Assembly (NCBI GenBank): GCA_011947345.1
Contig: JAAVTG010000107.1
Span: 62,001 to 126,000 of the forward strand
Length of the DNA stretch: 64,000 nucleotides
Direction of reading: 5' to 3'
Source of the DNA: Phytophthora quininea
Lineage: Eukaryota > Oomycota > Peronosporomycetes > Peronosporales > Peronosporaceae
Position 1 is the first letter of the stretch. Each line of letters begins with the position of its first letter. The translations under genes were made by a program, and so were the position numbers. The notes beneath the pieces are model-generated. The model made no database searches. It saw only the letters and a list, made by a program, of their open reading frames with translations, and was not told where the DNA came from. Positions 9,487 through 19,827 of the stretch are shown piece after piece.

Positions 9487-9685
9487 AGTTGATTCAGATG
9501 CTTAACTTGTTTCCTGGTTGTACTTATGGTTGGGGGTATTTGCTATTCTGAAATCTGATCTGTTGAATGATGATTGAATTTGATTGGGATGTTTGAATGC
9601 GAAGTTGATCATTTCCTTTCTTCTGGATGTTTTCTGTAGGCCCTCGGCCCGGCAGCCCCCGCAGGGACTCGAACCCCAACCGGAG
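9487..9685 (-). mobile_element. tRNA-derived SINE, 3' portion, minus strand (head at about 15977-16285)
   Basis: In the minus direction the polymerase III B box GGTTCGAGTCC (9665-9675) is perfect. The tail ends GTTAAGCATCTGAATCAACTT at about 9487. The SINE head continues on the far side of two insertions. After removal of LINE B and of the LINE A fragment the head reads TGCCTCAACGG (A-box like, one mismatch), then GTAGCTG and CCTCCGGTTGGG before the B box. It is probably not a functional tRNA gene: no acceptor stem can be drawn. Confidence 0.65.
9672..9685. repeat. Target-site duplication of LINE B (left; right copy 15977-15990)
   Basis: AACCCCAACCGGAG occurs perfectly at both ends of LINE B. 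The left copy overlaps the flank of the SINE B box, which shows that LINE B landed inside the SINE. Confidence 0.9.
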
Positions 9686-9764
9686 AAAGAAATTTAAGTT
9701 GATTAACCAGTCGGATAAACCGTTTTTCTAGCTACGATCGTATACTACTTAGTCGTTCTGCTGC

Positions 9765-12700
9765 TTAGTTTCGTGGAATCCAAACGTGACTTGCTGGTAG
9801 TCTGTTTCGCGGCGCAGGTGGGTCAAAGCCTAACTTCTCCAGAACAGAGGTTACAATTTTGTCGTCAATCCCAAGCTCCGCTGAATGGTGATTGATGAAC
9901 TGACAGTGTCGTCGAAAAGAGGACATCACATTTTGGACGCTTGGTATTTCAGCTGTAGTTTCACGGAATAGTATGTCGTTTCTCAATCTCCACGTAGCAT
10001 GGAACGCGATCGCAGTGTGGACTCGCCACAGTAGCAGGACCACCTTTTGGTTCTGCCTCCACTCCCTATTCAGGTCTCGTGGTCTAGGAAAAATTAGCAA
10101 TCGCCAATCCAACTCCGTCGCAAAAGCCTTATGCCATGGGGACCACAATGGGGTCCACATTTGCGTCAGAGCTGGGCACGAGAAGAAACAGTGCTCTACT
10201 GTTTCTATCGCAGCACATGATCGTCTCACACACTGTTGAATCGTAGGATTTAACGACTTGAGGAAGAACAGCCTTGATCCGACAATGAGGTCTCCAAAGA
10301 ACATTCTCAGCATCACATCGTGGACAACAGGAACCAGAAACTGGCGGAGGGCGAGTATCTGTTGTAACGTTGTATGGATCTGTCGTTGCGGACAGCCAAG
10401 CACTTTCATGGGGTGTGGTTGCACGCATCTATCAGGCCGCAACAATTTGTCCCAGTCTTGGGATTTTAGATTTGGGAAGAACCGAGATGTTTTTCCGACT
10501 GTCAGTCCAAATGTCGGCGGCATTGCACCTCGCGTTGCCACGCTTATTCCGCCTGTCTCTGGGTGTGGCAATACCCGTTCAAACACCTGGGTTAGCTGTC
10601 GATAAAGCTGGGCGATATCCGTCAGTGCAACCCTGGACCCCAGAATTGGACGTAGCTCGGTAGATACCCCCTGAAAAACACCATGAGGGTTGGCCATCGA
10701 TGGGAAGTATCTAGAAAGTCTGCTATACACCATTTGCCTTTTGAAGCAAGCTCTTTACAGAGGCACCGGAATTTGACGGGTCCTGTTCCCAGTGGTGCGC
10801 GATGAGCATCTTGTCTGCGCCACACCTGGAAATTTGTCGATGCATTCCACCATATTGGGCTGAATAACGAGTTTTGGAGTGTCTTCATTCTAGTGTATCG
10901 TAATGAGTACTTGCTTGGCCATTTTACGCGTCTCCAATCTTGCAGTAGTTTACGCCACCATAACGGGAGCATTGTTGCTTTCCATCCAGGAGGTTCAGGT
11001 GGATTTTGTAGCAAAACTCTCCCGACCACGGACGTACAAATTCCCCATATCGGTGTCGTAGTAATTCTGCTATGGGTCTATACCACACTGTTTCGTCGTT
11101 TTCATTATGACAAGCGAGGACTTTGACAAATTTTTGAAGGAAGAGAAAACGTTGTCTCCGGATGCAGAACATAATCTCTGGTACCCCAATTCCATCGTCT
11201 TGCCGTGCTTGTATGGCAAATGAAGTGGGAACGATGTTAATACCTCCACGACTAGCTCCCACCCGGTTGTAGAGTATGAACGTTTTTACGGCGCTTTGCC
11301 ATCGTTTGATATACCTAGTGGGAATAACAGTCGTCGTCGTAAAATACCATATCGTCGACAGTACGATAGCTTGAACAATTAGTCGCCTTCCCACGAGTGT
11401 TCGAGCTCGCCCTTTCCAAAGTTGAAGTCTTGTCATCAGCTTGTGATCTAATTGTTTGGCTAACTCGGTCGAAGTGTCGAGATTACCAAATGGTAGACCA
11501 AGGTACTTGACGGTGTCACCTTTCCTCAGCGATCGTAGTGGTTCAAGAATGGGAGGCTTTCGATGATTATTGAGACTCATTATTACGCTCTTGGAGTGGT
11601 TGAGTTTAGCTCCTGATCCCGCGCAGTAGCAGTCAACGAGATGCAGTTCATTTTGAGAGAAGAAGCATCATTGGCGAATAGCACTGTGTCATCTGCAAAA
11701 ATGCTACTGGAATCGAGAGCGTGTCGTCAACTCGAACACCAAGCTCTCGTTTCTCTCGAAGCAAATTTCCCAGGGGTTCAAGTGTCAGCGCAAAAGAAAG
11801 GGTGAAAGGGGGTCACCTTGCTTAACACCTCGGGATGGCTCCAGCGCATCTTGCGCCCAACCATTTATCATTAGCGAACACTTTGATCCTTTGTATAGCA
11901 AGTTGATCCACGAGAGGAACCGCTTTCCAAAACGTTGACGCTCCATCACTTTGAAAAGGTAATTTCGATTAACGCGGTCATATGCCTTCGCGAAGTCAAG
12001 GAAGGCTGCAACTCCTTGCCTGTGTTCACAGGTCACCAAATGTTGGAGGTCGTGTACTAACATGACTTGTTGATGAATAGATCTTCCGGGGATAAATCCT
12101 TTCTGATCCGGGTGCACTAAGGAAGCCATGAACGGCCTCAGCCTATCGGTCAGGACTCGTGATAAAATCTTTACTTCAACTGGAATCAACGTAATTGGCC
12201 GGAAGTTTCCGGGGTCCGCTCGATCTCCCTTTTGAACAACAATGCAACTGATGAGTATCTTTGATGTGGTAGCAGCTCGCCTCTCTCAAGTTGATAGCAA
12301 AACACGATCCGTAAAATATTCCCAAACAAGTCTGGGTCGATATGATAGAATGCCGAAGTAAACCCATCTGGGCCAGGAGCAGAATGGTTTTTCATCGATC
12401 GAATTGCTGCAGAGAATTCGTCGCTTGATAAGTCGCTTTCGAGTCCATCTGCAGCTTCAGGGGTTAAAGTCCTGTCGATCGATTCTAGTAGACGGTGCTG
12501 TGCTGGTTCATCTAGTTGGTAATCATTCTTGTTGTATTTTGTGTCTCCGAAAATCTCACCCCAATGTTTTTGGAAGCCCTGCGTAATTTCAGCAGGATCA
12601 GTCGATACGGAGCCGTCTTCCCGTTTGATCGATTGAAAAGGTGTGTTACGTAATTCATATCGCGGGGCTCGGAAAAAGAACGATGAGCTTTGTTCCGTTT

Positions 12701-13847
12701 CAGTTACAAGTTGCTCGAATCCAACTCCACGTTGAAACTCTGACCACTCTTCCTTGCACTCTTTGTATCTTTGCTTCGCAAAGTATAAATCAAGAGTAGC
12801 GCATTCATTATCGTTTGCTAAGGCACTTGCAGCTGCACATTCTTCCAAATGTTGGCGAGCCGCAACCAGCTCGGATGCTACACTTGACGTCAAGTCTCGT
12901 TGGCACTTTTGAGGTACGCCTTCATTCGTTGTTTCCAGGATTTCCACACAATACCTGGATTTGCTGATGTCTCCAATACGGTAAGTAAAATTCTTGCCTC
13001 CTTCTGAATATCGGCTCGAAGTTCAGGGATGCGAAGCAGCCAATCGGAAAGTCTCCAAAATCCTGGCCCGGTAGGATGGTGCCAGGATGTGAGTTCAACA
13101 TTGTGAGCCTTGTGGTCGCTTTCATCCCATGTTTCATACGCAGCATCTTGATAACATGTCGATACCAACATGTCAGAAGCGAAAATATAATCTAATCGAT
13201 TTCGTCGAGGTCGTGGTCCAGAAAACAATTTCTCGTTTGGGTGGTGAAGGCGCCAAGCGTCTACTACGTTGATCTCCACCAACCAGTTTCGTAGCGCAGG
13301 CACACTAGAGTCTGGACGCCGGTCAGCCATTAGCGAATCCACTTCTGGCTCAATTGCCAGATTAAAATCACCACACACAATATGAATCACGTCGTCGTCA
13401 AAATCAACAGGAAGACGTTCAAACAGAGCTTTTCTGGATGCTGCGTCGTTCGGTGCATATATGTTATGAATATAACATACTTGGTCCCCAAAGCGTAGCT
13501 TCACAAGTAAATACCGATTTGGGATGGTTTTAGAAGTAACTACGCTTGCGGTCTCGACACCTGGACAGGAACCATGTACAATCGTCGCTACTCCACCACT
13601 TCTTGGGAAGGAGGTCCTTTTGCAGCCCCGTTCTTGTCAGACATAAATACTGACCGCTGAAATGTTGGTTCACCAGATAGCTGAATCGCTTGGCTTGGTG
13701 TTGGTCTTTGAATCTAGTTTCTTGTATACAAGAAAAGTAGTAGTGCTTGAGGTGTGGTGAGATGATATTTTGTCCACCATCTTTCACTCCATGCACATTC
13801 CATGTCAATATTTTACAGGATTGTCCGATGTCTGGCGGTCCTGTCAT
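9765..13847 (-). pseudogene. LINE B ORF2: APE endonuclease, reverse transcriptase, zf-RVT; frameshifted
   Basis: The start ATG at 13845-13847 opens KILTWNVHGVKDGG, the first motif of an APE endonuclease. IQETRF follows, then GDFNLAIEP, RNRLDYIF and ESDHKAHNVEL (catalytic Asp-His end, about 13110). Reverse transcriptase motifs are NHSAPGPDGFTSAFY, HPDQKGFIPGRSI, DFAKAYDRVN, RGVKQGDPLSPF and FAADD-like FFADDTVLFAND (about 11680-11700). The C-terminal CVRRSCAAIETVEHCFFSCP is the zinc-binding part, and the stop TAA is at 9765-9767. Frame changes occur near 13600, 12920, 12190, 11600-11780, 11000 and 10700. By length the intact form would be about 1360 residues. Confidence 0.85.
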
Positions 13848-13848
13848 C

Positions 13849-15915
13849 CTAGTTCTCAGTGTCCGCCCTCATTTCGGGCGATAGGTACTCCAACGAGACC
13901 ATAGGCAGGTCGTTTGGCGACAAATCATTGGCACCCAATGCTTGAATGCTCGCCAGAATAACACTTGTGGGCACCAGCTCGCAAAGCTTGGTCATCAAAA
14001 GGTGCCCAAGTCGTGATCTTAGCAGGTGAAGGATCGTTGCATCCGAAAGGAATTGTCCTTCCGTGTTTGGGATAACAGGGTCAGATTGTCCAGCCAGATA
14101 TTTCAACCATTCCTGAGATTCAAAGACAAACGGACAAGTGCTCATGAGAAGCAGTTCGAAACTGCTGAGTAATCGCAGTATTTCCCACTGGTCCTTCACT
14201 TGAGCCGGTTTGCCAGCCACTGCGGTCCCTAGGAATTGCATGTAGCTTTGGCGAGTCTTTCCTAGCGGTAATTGGGACGCCACCGCGCGTTGATGAAAGG
14301 ACATTGTCTTGTCTGCTCCCATATTAGCAGCAAGGATGCGGTTTAACAGGTGGATGTCGGTGATCTCCTTGAATTTCTGTTCATCTTGAGCAAGATCACT
14401 ACAAACCACCGTGGACCACGCCGTCGGGAAGGTTCGCATCGACTCACGCACCTTGTCCATGTTCTTGGAGGTCTTCATTAACTCTTGAACTTGGTCCAAA
14501 TGCTGCATGTTCTGGACAACGCGATCACTTCGAGACTCGAGGGAGGTCTCTTCAGCGGAGACTAGGATTGTTTCTTCTGGCACCAGTGTCGGCTTGACCG
14601 GTTTTTCCAGATTGGCAGTGCGCCTTTTAGTTGGTAGTGGCTCTGGTGCAGCTTTGGTGGCAGTTAACTTCGGCACAATGAGTATTCCGGGCGTCATCTC
14701 TTGCGGGACGTCTGGTTCAAAGCCCTCAAATTCACAATCCAGAGTTTCCAAAGCGTCAAAGGGATTTTTATCCGCGAACGAGCGCTCATTTCGTTTGAAG
14801 CCTGACTCGAGCTGACGGGCCATATCAACATCGTCCTCGCTAGAGGCGCTAGAGGCACAGGATACCGACGCCATTTCTGTGTCCATCTGCATCCTCTCCG
14901 ACTCATCAACTTCTGGGTTTTGACGGCAAGTAGGACGCGGCATCCCCGGCGAGGCGAACGTGGCCTCGTCTTCACACAAGGTTTCCTCCTGGTTCAAGAT
15001 ACCTTGGAGCTTGGAAGACTTCTTCGGGTGGGCCGGAGGAGTTGACGCCACCTTCAATTCACGGTGGGGAGAAGCTCTCTTTTCACCAGCTTTTGCTGCT
15101 TTACTCGCATGAGCTGTAGCAAGATGCTGGACAGGTGCAACGGGCAGTTTAACGGCATACGGGGATTGTTTGAATCCACTTGCTCGTTGGGGAGGCGCTA
15201 GCGAGCGTCTTCCGCGCGCTAGGTAAAACTTCCTCCCATACACCAACTGATTCGTCACAAAACCGCTCACAACTAAGCATGGCGGGGGTTGTTCTTGGCC
15301 AAAGTAGAAACGCCAAGTAGGCGTCGTTACTTGAGCTTCCAGATTGACATCTCTCGGTGTCAGGAACAAAGGCCTTGCTCCAAGAGCTGTGAAGCTCATG
15401 AACAATGCGTTGGCCATTTCCGTCGACCTGATTCCAAAAATGTCCAGGTAGAACTTGTTCACGAATGGGGATCGACGCTTGATTTTGAATTTGCGGCCGA
15501 GAAGCATAATCTCTTGGCCTACAAGCTCTCGTTCAGCCTCACTCGACCTGACGTGAACGAGGACTCCGGAGGATATTTTCTCCACCAGAACCACTTCATG
15601 TCGAGACAGCGTTTCTTTCACTACAGGATTGGCATGGTCTTGAATAAACGACTTGAAGACGATGGGCATCGCCACAGTGGAGCAGTAAGTTCCGCTGTCG
15701 ATTATCACCGAGTGGGTTGTTGGCGGCGGCGTAAATGGGCGCGTCTTCGTTACCAGCGCTAGATAGTCTGATTCCGAAGAGTCATTGCGCTCGTACGCTT
15801 CTACGAGACGTGCTGCATCTTCATCCGACAGTTGCGGTTCCGATAGCAGCGAGGCGTCCGGCTTACCGAGGCGCGAGTACTGCTGCGAGAGCAGGTGATC
15901 CACCATCGACGACAT
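13849..15915 (-). CDS. LINE B ORF1 protein (RNA-binding, gag-like)
   Basis: An uninterrupted frame of 688 codons from ATG (MSSMVDHLLSQQ). I chose this start because the next upstream ATG, at 15984, lies outside the element, in the target-site duplication. The N-terminal third contains an RRM-like alternation (VLVEKISSGVLVHVRSSEAE, then KFKIKRRSPFVNKFYLDIFG, later WRFYFGQEQPP). The middle is acidic and Ser/Pro-rich with basic patches (SPHRELKVASTPPAHPKKSS), and the C-terminal third is helical. No CCHC knuckle is visible. In this class ORF1 coats the LINE RNA. The stop TAG is followed by a single G and then the ORF2 ATG, suggesting stop-and-reinitiate translation of ORF2. Confidence 0.8.
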   Translation of the reverse strand: MSSMVDHLLSQQYSRLGKPDASLLSEPQLSDEDAARLVEAYERNDSSESDYLALVTKTRPFTPPPTTHSVIIDSGTYCSTVAMPIVFKSFIQDHANPVVKETLSRHEVVLVEKISSGVLVHVRSSEAERELVGQEIMLLGRKFKIKRRSPFVNKFYLDIFGIRSTEMANALFMSFTALGARPLFLTPRDVNLEAQVTTPTWRFYFGQEQPPPCLVVSGFVTNQLVYGRKFYLARGRRSLAPPQRASGFKQSPYAVKLPVAPVQHLATAHASKAAKAGEKRASPHRELKVASTPPAHPKKSSKLQGILNQEETLCEDEATFASPGMPRPTCRQNPEVDESERMQMDTEMASVSCASSASSEDDVDMARQLESGFKRNERSFADKNPFDALETLDCEFEGFEPDVPQEMTPGILIVPKLTATKAAPEPLPTKRRTANLEKPVKPTLVPEETILVSAEETSLESRSDRVVQNMQHLDQVQELMKTSKNMDKVRESMRTFPTAWSTVVCSDLAQDEQKFKEITDIHLLNRILAANMGADKTMSFHQRAVASQLPLGKTRQSYMQFLGTAVAGKPAQVKDQWEILRLLSSFELLLMSTCPFVFESQEWLKYLAGQSDPVIPNTEGQFLSDATILHLLRSRLGHLLMTKLCELVPTSVILASIQALGANDLSPNDLPMVSLEYLSPEMRADTEN

Positions 15916-16001
15916 TGTTCTTCTCAGAAGAGGGTTAGGGTTCGTCTTGACAGGTAGCGTGCAAAAACGATTATCAAACCCCAACCGGAGGTCAGCTACC
16001 G

Positions 16002-16247
16002 GAGGAAATTGAATTGATTAACTGTTTAGCGGATTTCTCGTCTTAAGGTGATAAGCTATCTATCCGTGAGAGTTACGTTCGTGTCGTCCACATGTGGTGC
16101 ATCGGTTCCGGGATATTATTTTCTGGCGGATCAAAGCCAAGTTTTTGCAGCACCCGGGCCACAGTAGCGCGGTTGCAATGAAGCTCATGTGCGTGCTGGT
16201 AGAGGAATTGGTAGTGCCTCTTGAACGAGTTCAGCAGATTTAGAAGG
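16002..16247 (-). mobile_element. LINE A 3' fragment, minus strand
   Basis: The last 245 bases of LINE A, closely matching 410-650. The flanks GAGGTCAGCTACCG (15988-16001) and GAGGGCAGCTACCG (16248-16261) are a target-site duplication with one mismatch. The target is the head of the same SINE that LINE B entered, and LINE B lies directly to its left. Confidence 0.8.
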
Positions 16248-16255
16248 GAGGGCAG

Positions 16256-18102
16256 CTACCGTTGAGGCAGACGCAGAGATGGAGAAGTTCTGCGACGACG
16301 GCTCCGGACCGGCTTGCTTTTGAACGTCTTGACGGGGTGGATAGCTGCTGTCGACACCAAACGAATGTTGGAAGCCGGGATCTCGCTGGTTAGCACTGCA
16401 TGCGCTAGTAGGTAGTTGAGAGCGTAATCTGCAACCATCGTCAACACCGCGCCCCGTAATACGGTAGCTACATCAACAAATGAACGCGCGAGGTCGAAGG
16501 TGCTGCCGTAAGGCAGCACCCTGGAGAAGCAGCATAAGGTTGGCAATGATCAATAAAGTTCACTTCGAAACCTACTTCCTTCTGCGCAATCCACTTCTTG
16601 CCTCGGTCTTCACTACACCCTTTCAATAACGAATACTTTGTGGGAGACAGCCTTGAGTGCAAAAGTACTTTGCCGGCTACGTCGTCGCCCAGGACGTGGA
16701 AATTTGGAGGGTAAAGAACGCTGTCATGCATTTTGTTGAGGACGGATCCGGTTGCTGGTTTGAGGACGAGTTCGGAAATGGCTAAATGCTCAGGAATGAC
16801 AAAATGGCGACAAAATCTTCGGCCGTGACTAATCGACTCATCTCGTGCCACACGTATCATGGATACTAGTCTTCTGCTGCTTCCTAGCGGCTTTGCGAGC
16901 ATTGGGCGGGCCAAGCCTATACTCGACACCAGACTCACGAAATCAACTTTCCCATTGTCGTCACGCGCGCTACCGAACACGACGGATACATCCTCCACGT
17001 TGCCGAGTACACGTAGCAGAGGCGCTATCATGTTTGCATCGTACGAAAGCCAAGTCACGCGTCCACTTGAGAAGTCCCAGTGGAAGTGTAGAGACCCTCG
17101 CATCTCCACCTGTTGTCCCAGCAGTTTGGCGGTGATCCTTTGCCGGCTCCGTCGTTCAGCAAGTGCAGAAAAGCGTGGAGCAACGTGGTCTCCGAGATCG
17201 CGAATTTCGCAGTTGTGGTGCCGCGTCGGCTCCATTCTTCAGAGTCGTCAGCTTCAGTTCGAAATCTTCGTAGCAAATCCCACAAACTTCCAGTACGCCG
17301 GCACCGCCTCGAGACCACCGTAGACAACGTCAGGGGCCATCGTTTCCTGCAGAAACTTGGCTTACACAGGCAAATAGCTGGACTTTGACGTTTGTCCTCG
17401 CGATTGAGTCCCGAGATTGGAGCCGTTCCGAAACAAGCGAAAATATTCAGCAATTCTATACAAAGTTGTTGTCGCCGACATTCTCGATAAAAGCCGTTGC
17501 TGCTGCCGCTCGAGTTGTTGAATCTCTGCTTGCAGTCGCTGCGCGTCCTTCTCATAAGAGATTGTCTTGTCTTGCAGCTTCTCCCGGTGTCGTGCCATGT
17601 GCTGTCGGGCGCGCTCGCGCAGAGCAGCAGATACCGTCCTGGTACAAACAGTGATGGAGAAATGAGCCGGTGACAGGTCGGCTGCAAACTCTGCCGGTTC
17701 TTGTCCGCAATTGCCGGGCGTGAGCTGTGACGTGGAGCGTAAGACGCTTTCGTGGGAGTTGCTGCTGTCACCAAACGAAAACCTTTTTCTTGAACGCAAA
17801 GCACTTGACCTACGACGGTGTCGCTCAACTGGTGGAGGGTCGGAGGATGAAGCGTGCTGTCCCTCATCTCTTGTCTGGATGGTGGTGGATTCAACAGTAA
17901 GGAGATACCAAAGTTTCGAAGCGGTGATGAGCTCTTGGATTATGACGAGCTTGCTTTGCTGAATCCGCACGGCTTTGCTCACGACGCCGCCCTGTTCAAC
18001 TAGTGAATTGAGACATCCTCTTGCATCGCCACTTACAGTTTCCCTGTTCCAAACGTTAAAATCTACACCTCGCCTGAAGCTGCGAAGGCAGAGGCGAATC
18101 AA
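16256..18102 (-). pseudogene. bZIP-1: oomycete bZIP-family protein, disrupted
   Basis: From the right, the N-terminal frame (to 17362) has a Ser/Arg-rich stretch, then a basic region and zipper (ALRERARQHMARHREKLQDK, then EKDAQRLQAEIQQLERQQQRLL) and the family motif YRIAEYFRLFRNG. The position normally held by the invariant Asn (N-x7-R) is Ala. A stop follows (SSYLPV), then in the same frame AKFLQETMAPDVVYGG and another stop. The piece AISETTLLHAFLHLL is in another frame, and ITAKLLGQQVEMRGSLHFHW returns to the first. Two stops and at least two frameshifts make it a pseudogene. The C-terminal part, FVDVATVLRGAVLTMVADYA, is longer than in bZIP-2. It is divergent from bZIP-2, with 718 bp between them. 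Confidence 0.75.
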
Positions 18103-18125
18103 TTATTGCCGAGCTCATCGATAAC

Positions 18126-18326
18126 TTGCTACATTGTGGTGTGGTGTATAGCCGCCTACAGCTTCCGTCTCATGTACCACGTATTGTGAGCACTGTTTGT
18201 TCGCTTTATTGGCAGGAGTTCCCGGATCGGACAAGCAACCATGAGTTCCGTGGTGAGCCTTCACTGACGTGTACATGCACCAATTGTGGTCAGTCAGGCC
18301 ACAACAGGAGCTGTCCATCGAAGTAA
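18126..18326 (+). pseudogene. Zinc-knuckle C-terminal relic, probably of a transposase
   Basis: The short frame ends in CTNCGQSGHNRSCPSK, a zinc-knuckle-like Cys/His cluster seen at the C terminus of Mutator/FAR1-type transposases. LYWQEFPDRTSNHEFRGE precedes it. Nothing upstream supports a full gene. It lies between the divergent bZIP-1 and bZIP-2. Confidence 0.4.
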
Positions 18327-18719
18327 GAAGTGACAACCAACAGCACTTGTAGTCTATTGCGAGCTAGCAGTGTCGGTAGAGCTGCTCCTCACGAAAGCTC
18401 TCCATTTTGCGAAATAACCGTCGCTCTCAGCGACATTATAGCACGCTTGAGCTCGTGAAAGTAAAGTGCGAAGTGAATTGCTTAGATGTTAGTCTAGCAG
18501 TACTCCCTCGGGCTAACCCTAGGGCAGCGCCCGAGGTTTTCGCTTCGCCACTCGTTGGTGGAGATTATGAAGGTGGCACGATGACGCGGCGCTGATGATG
18601 GAGGTCCCGTGTTGATGCGGTGCTAGTGATGGTGCCGGCGCTCGTACCGCGACAGCGTCGTCATCAAAATATATTGATGACACTGACGAACCATTTAGAG
18701 ATAATCGGATAATCGCACT
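18327..18719. other. bZIP-1/bZIP-2 intergenic region with a repeated motif
   Basis: No gene is seen. GAGCTGCTCCTCACGAAAGC and the following TCTCCATTTTGCGAAA (18380-18418) recur with an 8-base insert at 32454-32500, beside the bZIP-3 relic. The later GACGCGGCGCTG and CAGCGTCGT blocks resemble part of the insert at 5320-5645. Either a shared regulatory segment or a small repeat could explain this. Confidence 0.4.
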
Positions 18720-18819
18720 TGAAGCTGACCAATCAAATCACCGGACATCCAAATATGTTTTTGTTTGACCGCCGGCTCACATGTGTGTGCTGGTTGTGTC
18801 GTCTGGAGACTGAGCCCTT

Positions 18820-19827
18820 GTGTGGCGCTCAACCGACATCAAGTTTACGAGCTTGTCCACAGATCCGGACAACGATTCTTTTCGTCTACCCTCCCACCGA
18901 TGCAGGTTGGTCGCCAAAGACGCTCAGCTCGCACTTCCGAATCGACCGAGACCCGCTCAAGCATCTGAGCAAGCAAGACCAGCCAGCAAATTTACCCACG
19001 AGGTCCTCGAAGAAATGGCATCGAACCAAAGTCGACAAGTCTCGCAACATATCGACACAACTCCAACGATCGTGTCGCCAGGCATTTTAGCAGACGAAGA
19101 CTCGTGGACTGAGCTGGTTGCTGCCGTCCATGAGCAAGAAGCCAAGAACCGTGAACGCTGTCGGGTCGAAGCGGTTCAGTACCGGAAGAAGCAGCGCGAC
19201 AGAACTGTCCATCTCGAAAAGGACATTGAAGACTTGCAGCTGGAAATCCGTAGACTCGATCGAAAGAAGCAGCGAATTGCTGCAAACACCTTCAGGAGCA
19301 GATCTCCCTGGTGTGTCGTCGGTGAATACTTTCGCGTCTTCCGCTTTGGCTACAAAGCTCGAGGCTTCGGCACGATGGCGCAGCAACAGCGACAACTCGC
19401 TTTCCTACGAGCTGTCATGGCGCCGGACGTCATTGACGGGCCTCGCTGTGGCGTCGAGGCCATGGTCAACTGCTGGGAGCTCCACATGCTGTGCTGTCCG
19501 GAATTCGAGTGGCATTTGCGGCGGATGGAAAGCGGTGGCGACGGTGTCGTGACGGCGGTCTCCACTATCGCTTTCACGGTCTCCAACCGTTCACTGCGGT
19601 ACGTTCTGGGCTGGCACTCGGGCGACGACGACGAGGCGGAACTTGCTACCAAGTTGCTCGGCCAGAGACTTCGCATCCAGAGCCAAATCGACTTCCACTG
19701 GGACGACGAGACCGGCCGCGTCCAGATGCTCGTCTCGAAGCTTGACGTGGAGACGGCGCTGCTGGAGTTGCTGGGGAACTTGGTTGACGTCTCTCGGGTC
19801 TGGAAGAAAACGTTCCTGTTGCTCTAG
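18820..19827 (+). CDS. bZIP-2: oomycete bZIP-family protein, intact
   Basis: An open frame of 335 codons ending TAG at 19825-19827. The basic region is NRERCRVEAVQYRKKQRDR (about residues 108-126). Counting N-x7-R back from the Arg of YRKK, the invariant Asn is Cys. The zipper keeps a heptad L-L-L-I over LEKDIEDLQLEIRRLDRKKQ. The family motif WCVVGEYFRVFRFGY follows, then LRAVMAPDVIDGPRCGVEAM, and a C-terminal domain ending TKLLGQRLRIQSQIDFHW and LLELLGNLVDVSRVWK. It is presumably a nuclear transcription factor; bZIPs with Cys at this site are known from Phytophthora. The first ATG at 18820 gives 66 poorly conserved residues; MASNQSRQ at 19018 is an alternative start. No intron is needed. Confidence 0.8.
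   Translation: MWRSTDIKFTSLSTDPDNDSFRLPSHRCRLVAKDAQLALPNRPRPAQASEQARPASKFTHEVLEEMASNQSRQVSQHIDTTPTIVSPGILADEDSWTELVAAVHEQEAKNRERCRVEAVQYRKKQRDRTVHLEKDIEDLQLEIRRLDRKKQRIAANTFRSRSPWCVVGEYFRVFRFGYKARGFGTMAQQQRQLAFLRAVMAPDVIDGPRCGVEAMVNCWELHMLCCPEFEWHLRRMESGGDGVVTAVSTIAFTVSNRSLRYVLGWHSGDDDEAELATKLLGQRLRIQSQIDFHWDDETGRVQMLVSKLDVETALLELLGNLVDVSRVWKKTFLLL

Larger units (their letters stand above)
9686..15976 (-). mobile_element. LINE B, full-length non-LTR retrotransposon
   Basis: A 6.29-kb element on the minus strand with a 14-bp target-site duplication. The order is a 61-nt 5' UTR, ORF1 (13849-15915), ORF2 with APE endonuclease, reverse transcriptase and zf-RVT region (9765-13847), and a 79-nt 3' UTR ending GGTTAATCAACTTAAATTTC. 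The very short 5' UTR and the presence of both ORFs suggest a near-complete copy. ORF1 is open but ORF2 is disrupted, so this copy is not autonomous. ORF2 proteins of sister copies could act in trans. Confidence 0.9.

Noticed and set aside
9662..9690. tRNA gene suggested by the perfect B box
   Set aside because: No acceptor or anticodon stem can be drawn and the sequence continues into a SINE body with a LINE-like tail; treated as SINE.
14507..15762. Plus-strand frames opposite LINE B ORF1
   Set aside because: Shadows of the 688-codon ORF1, which has the consistent length and the ORF2 junction.
15940..15960. Telomere-like ACCCTAACCC in the LINE B 5' UTR
   Set aside because: A single short occurrence within a retroelement leader; no tandem array.
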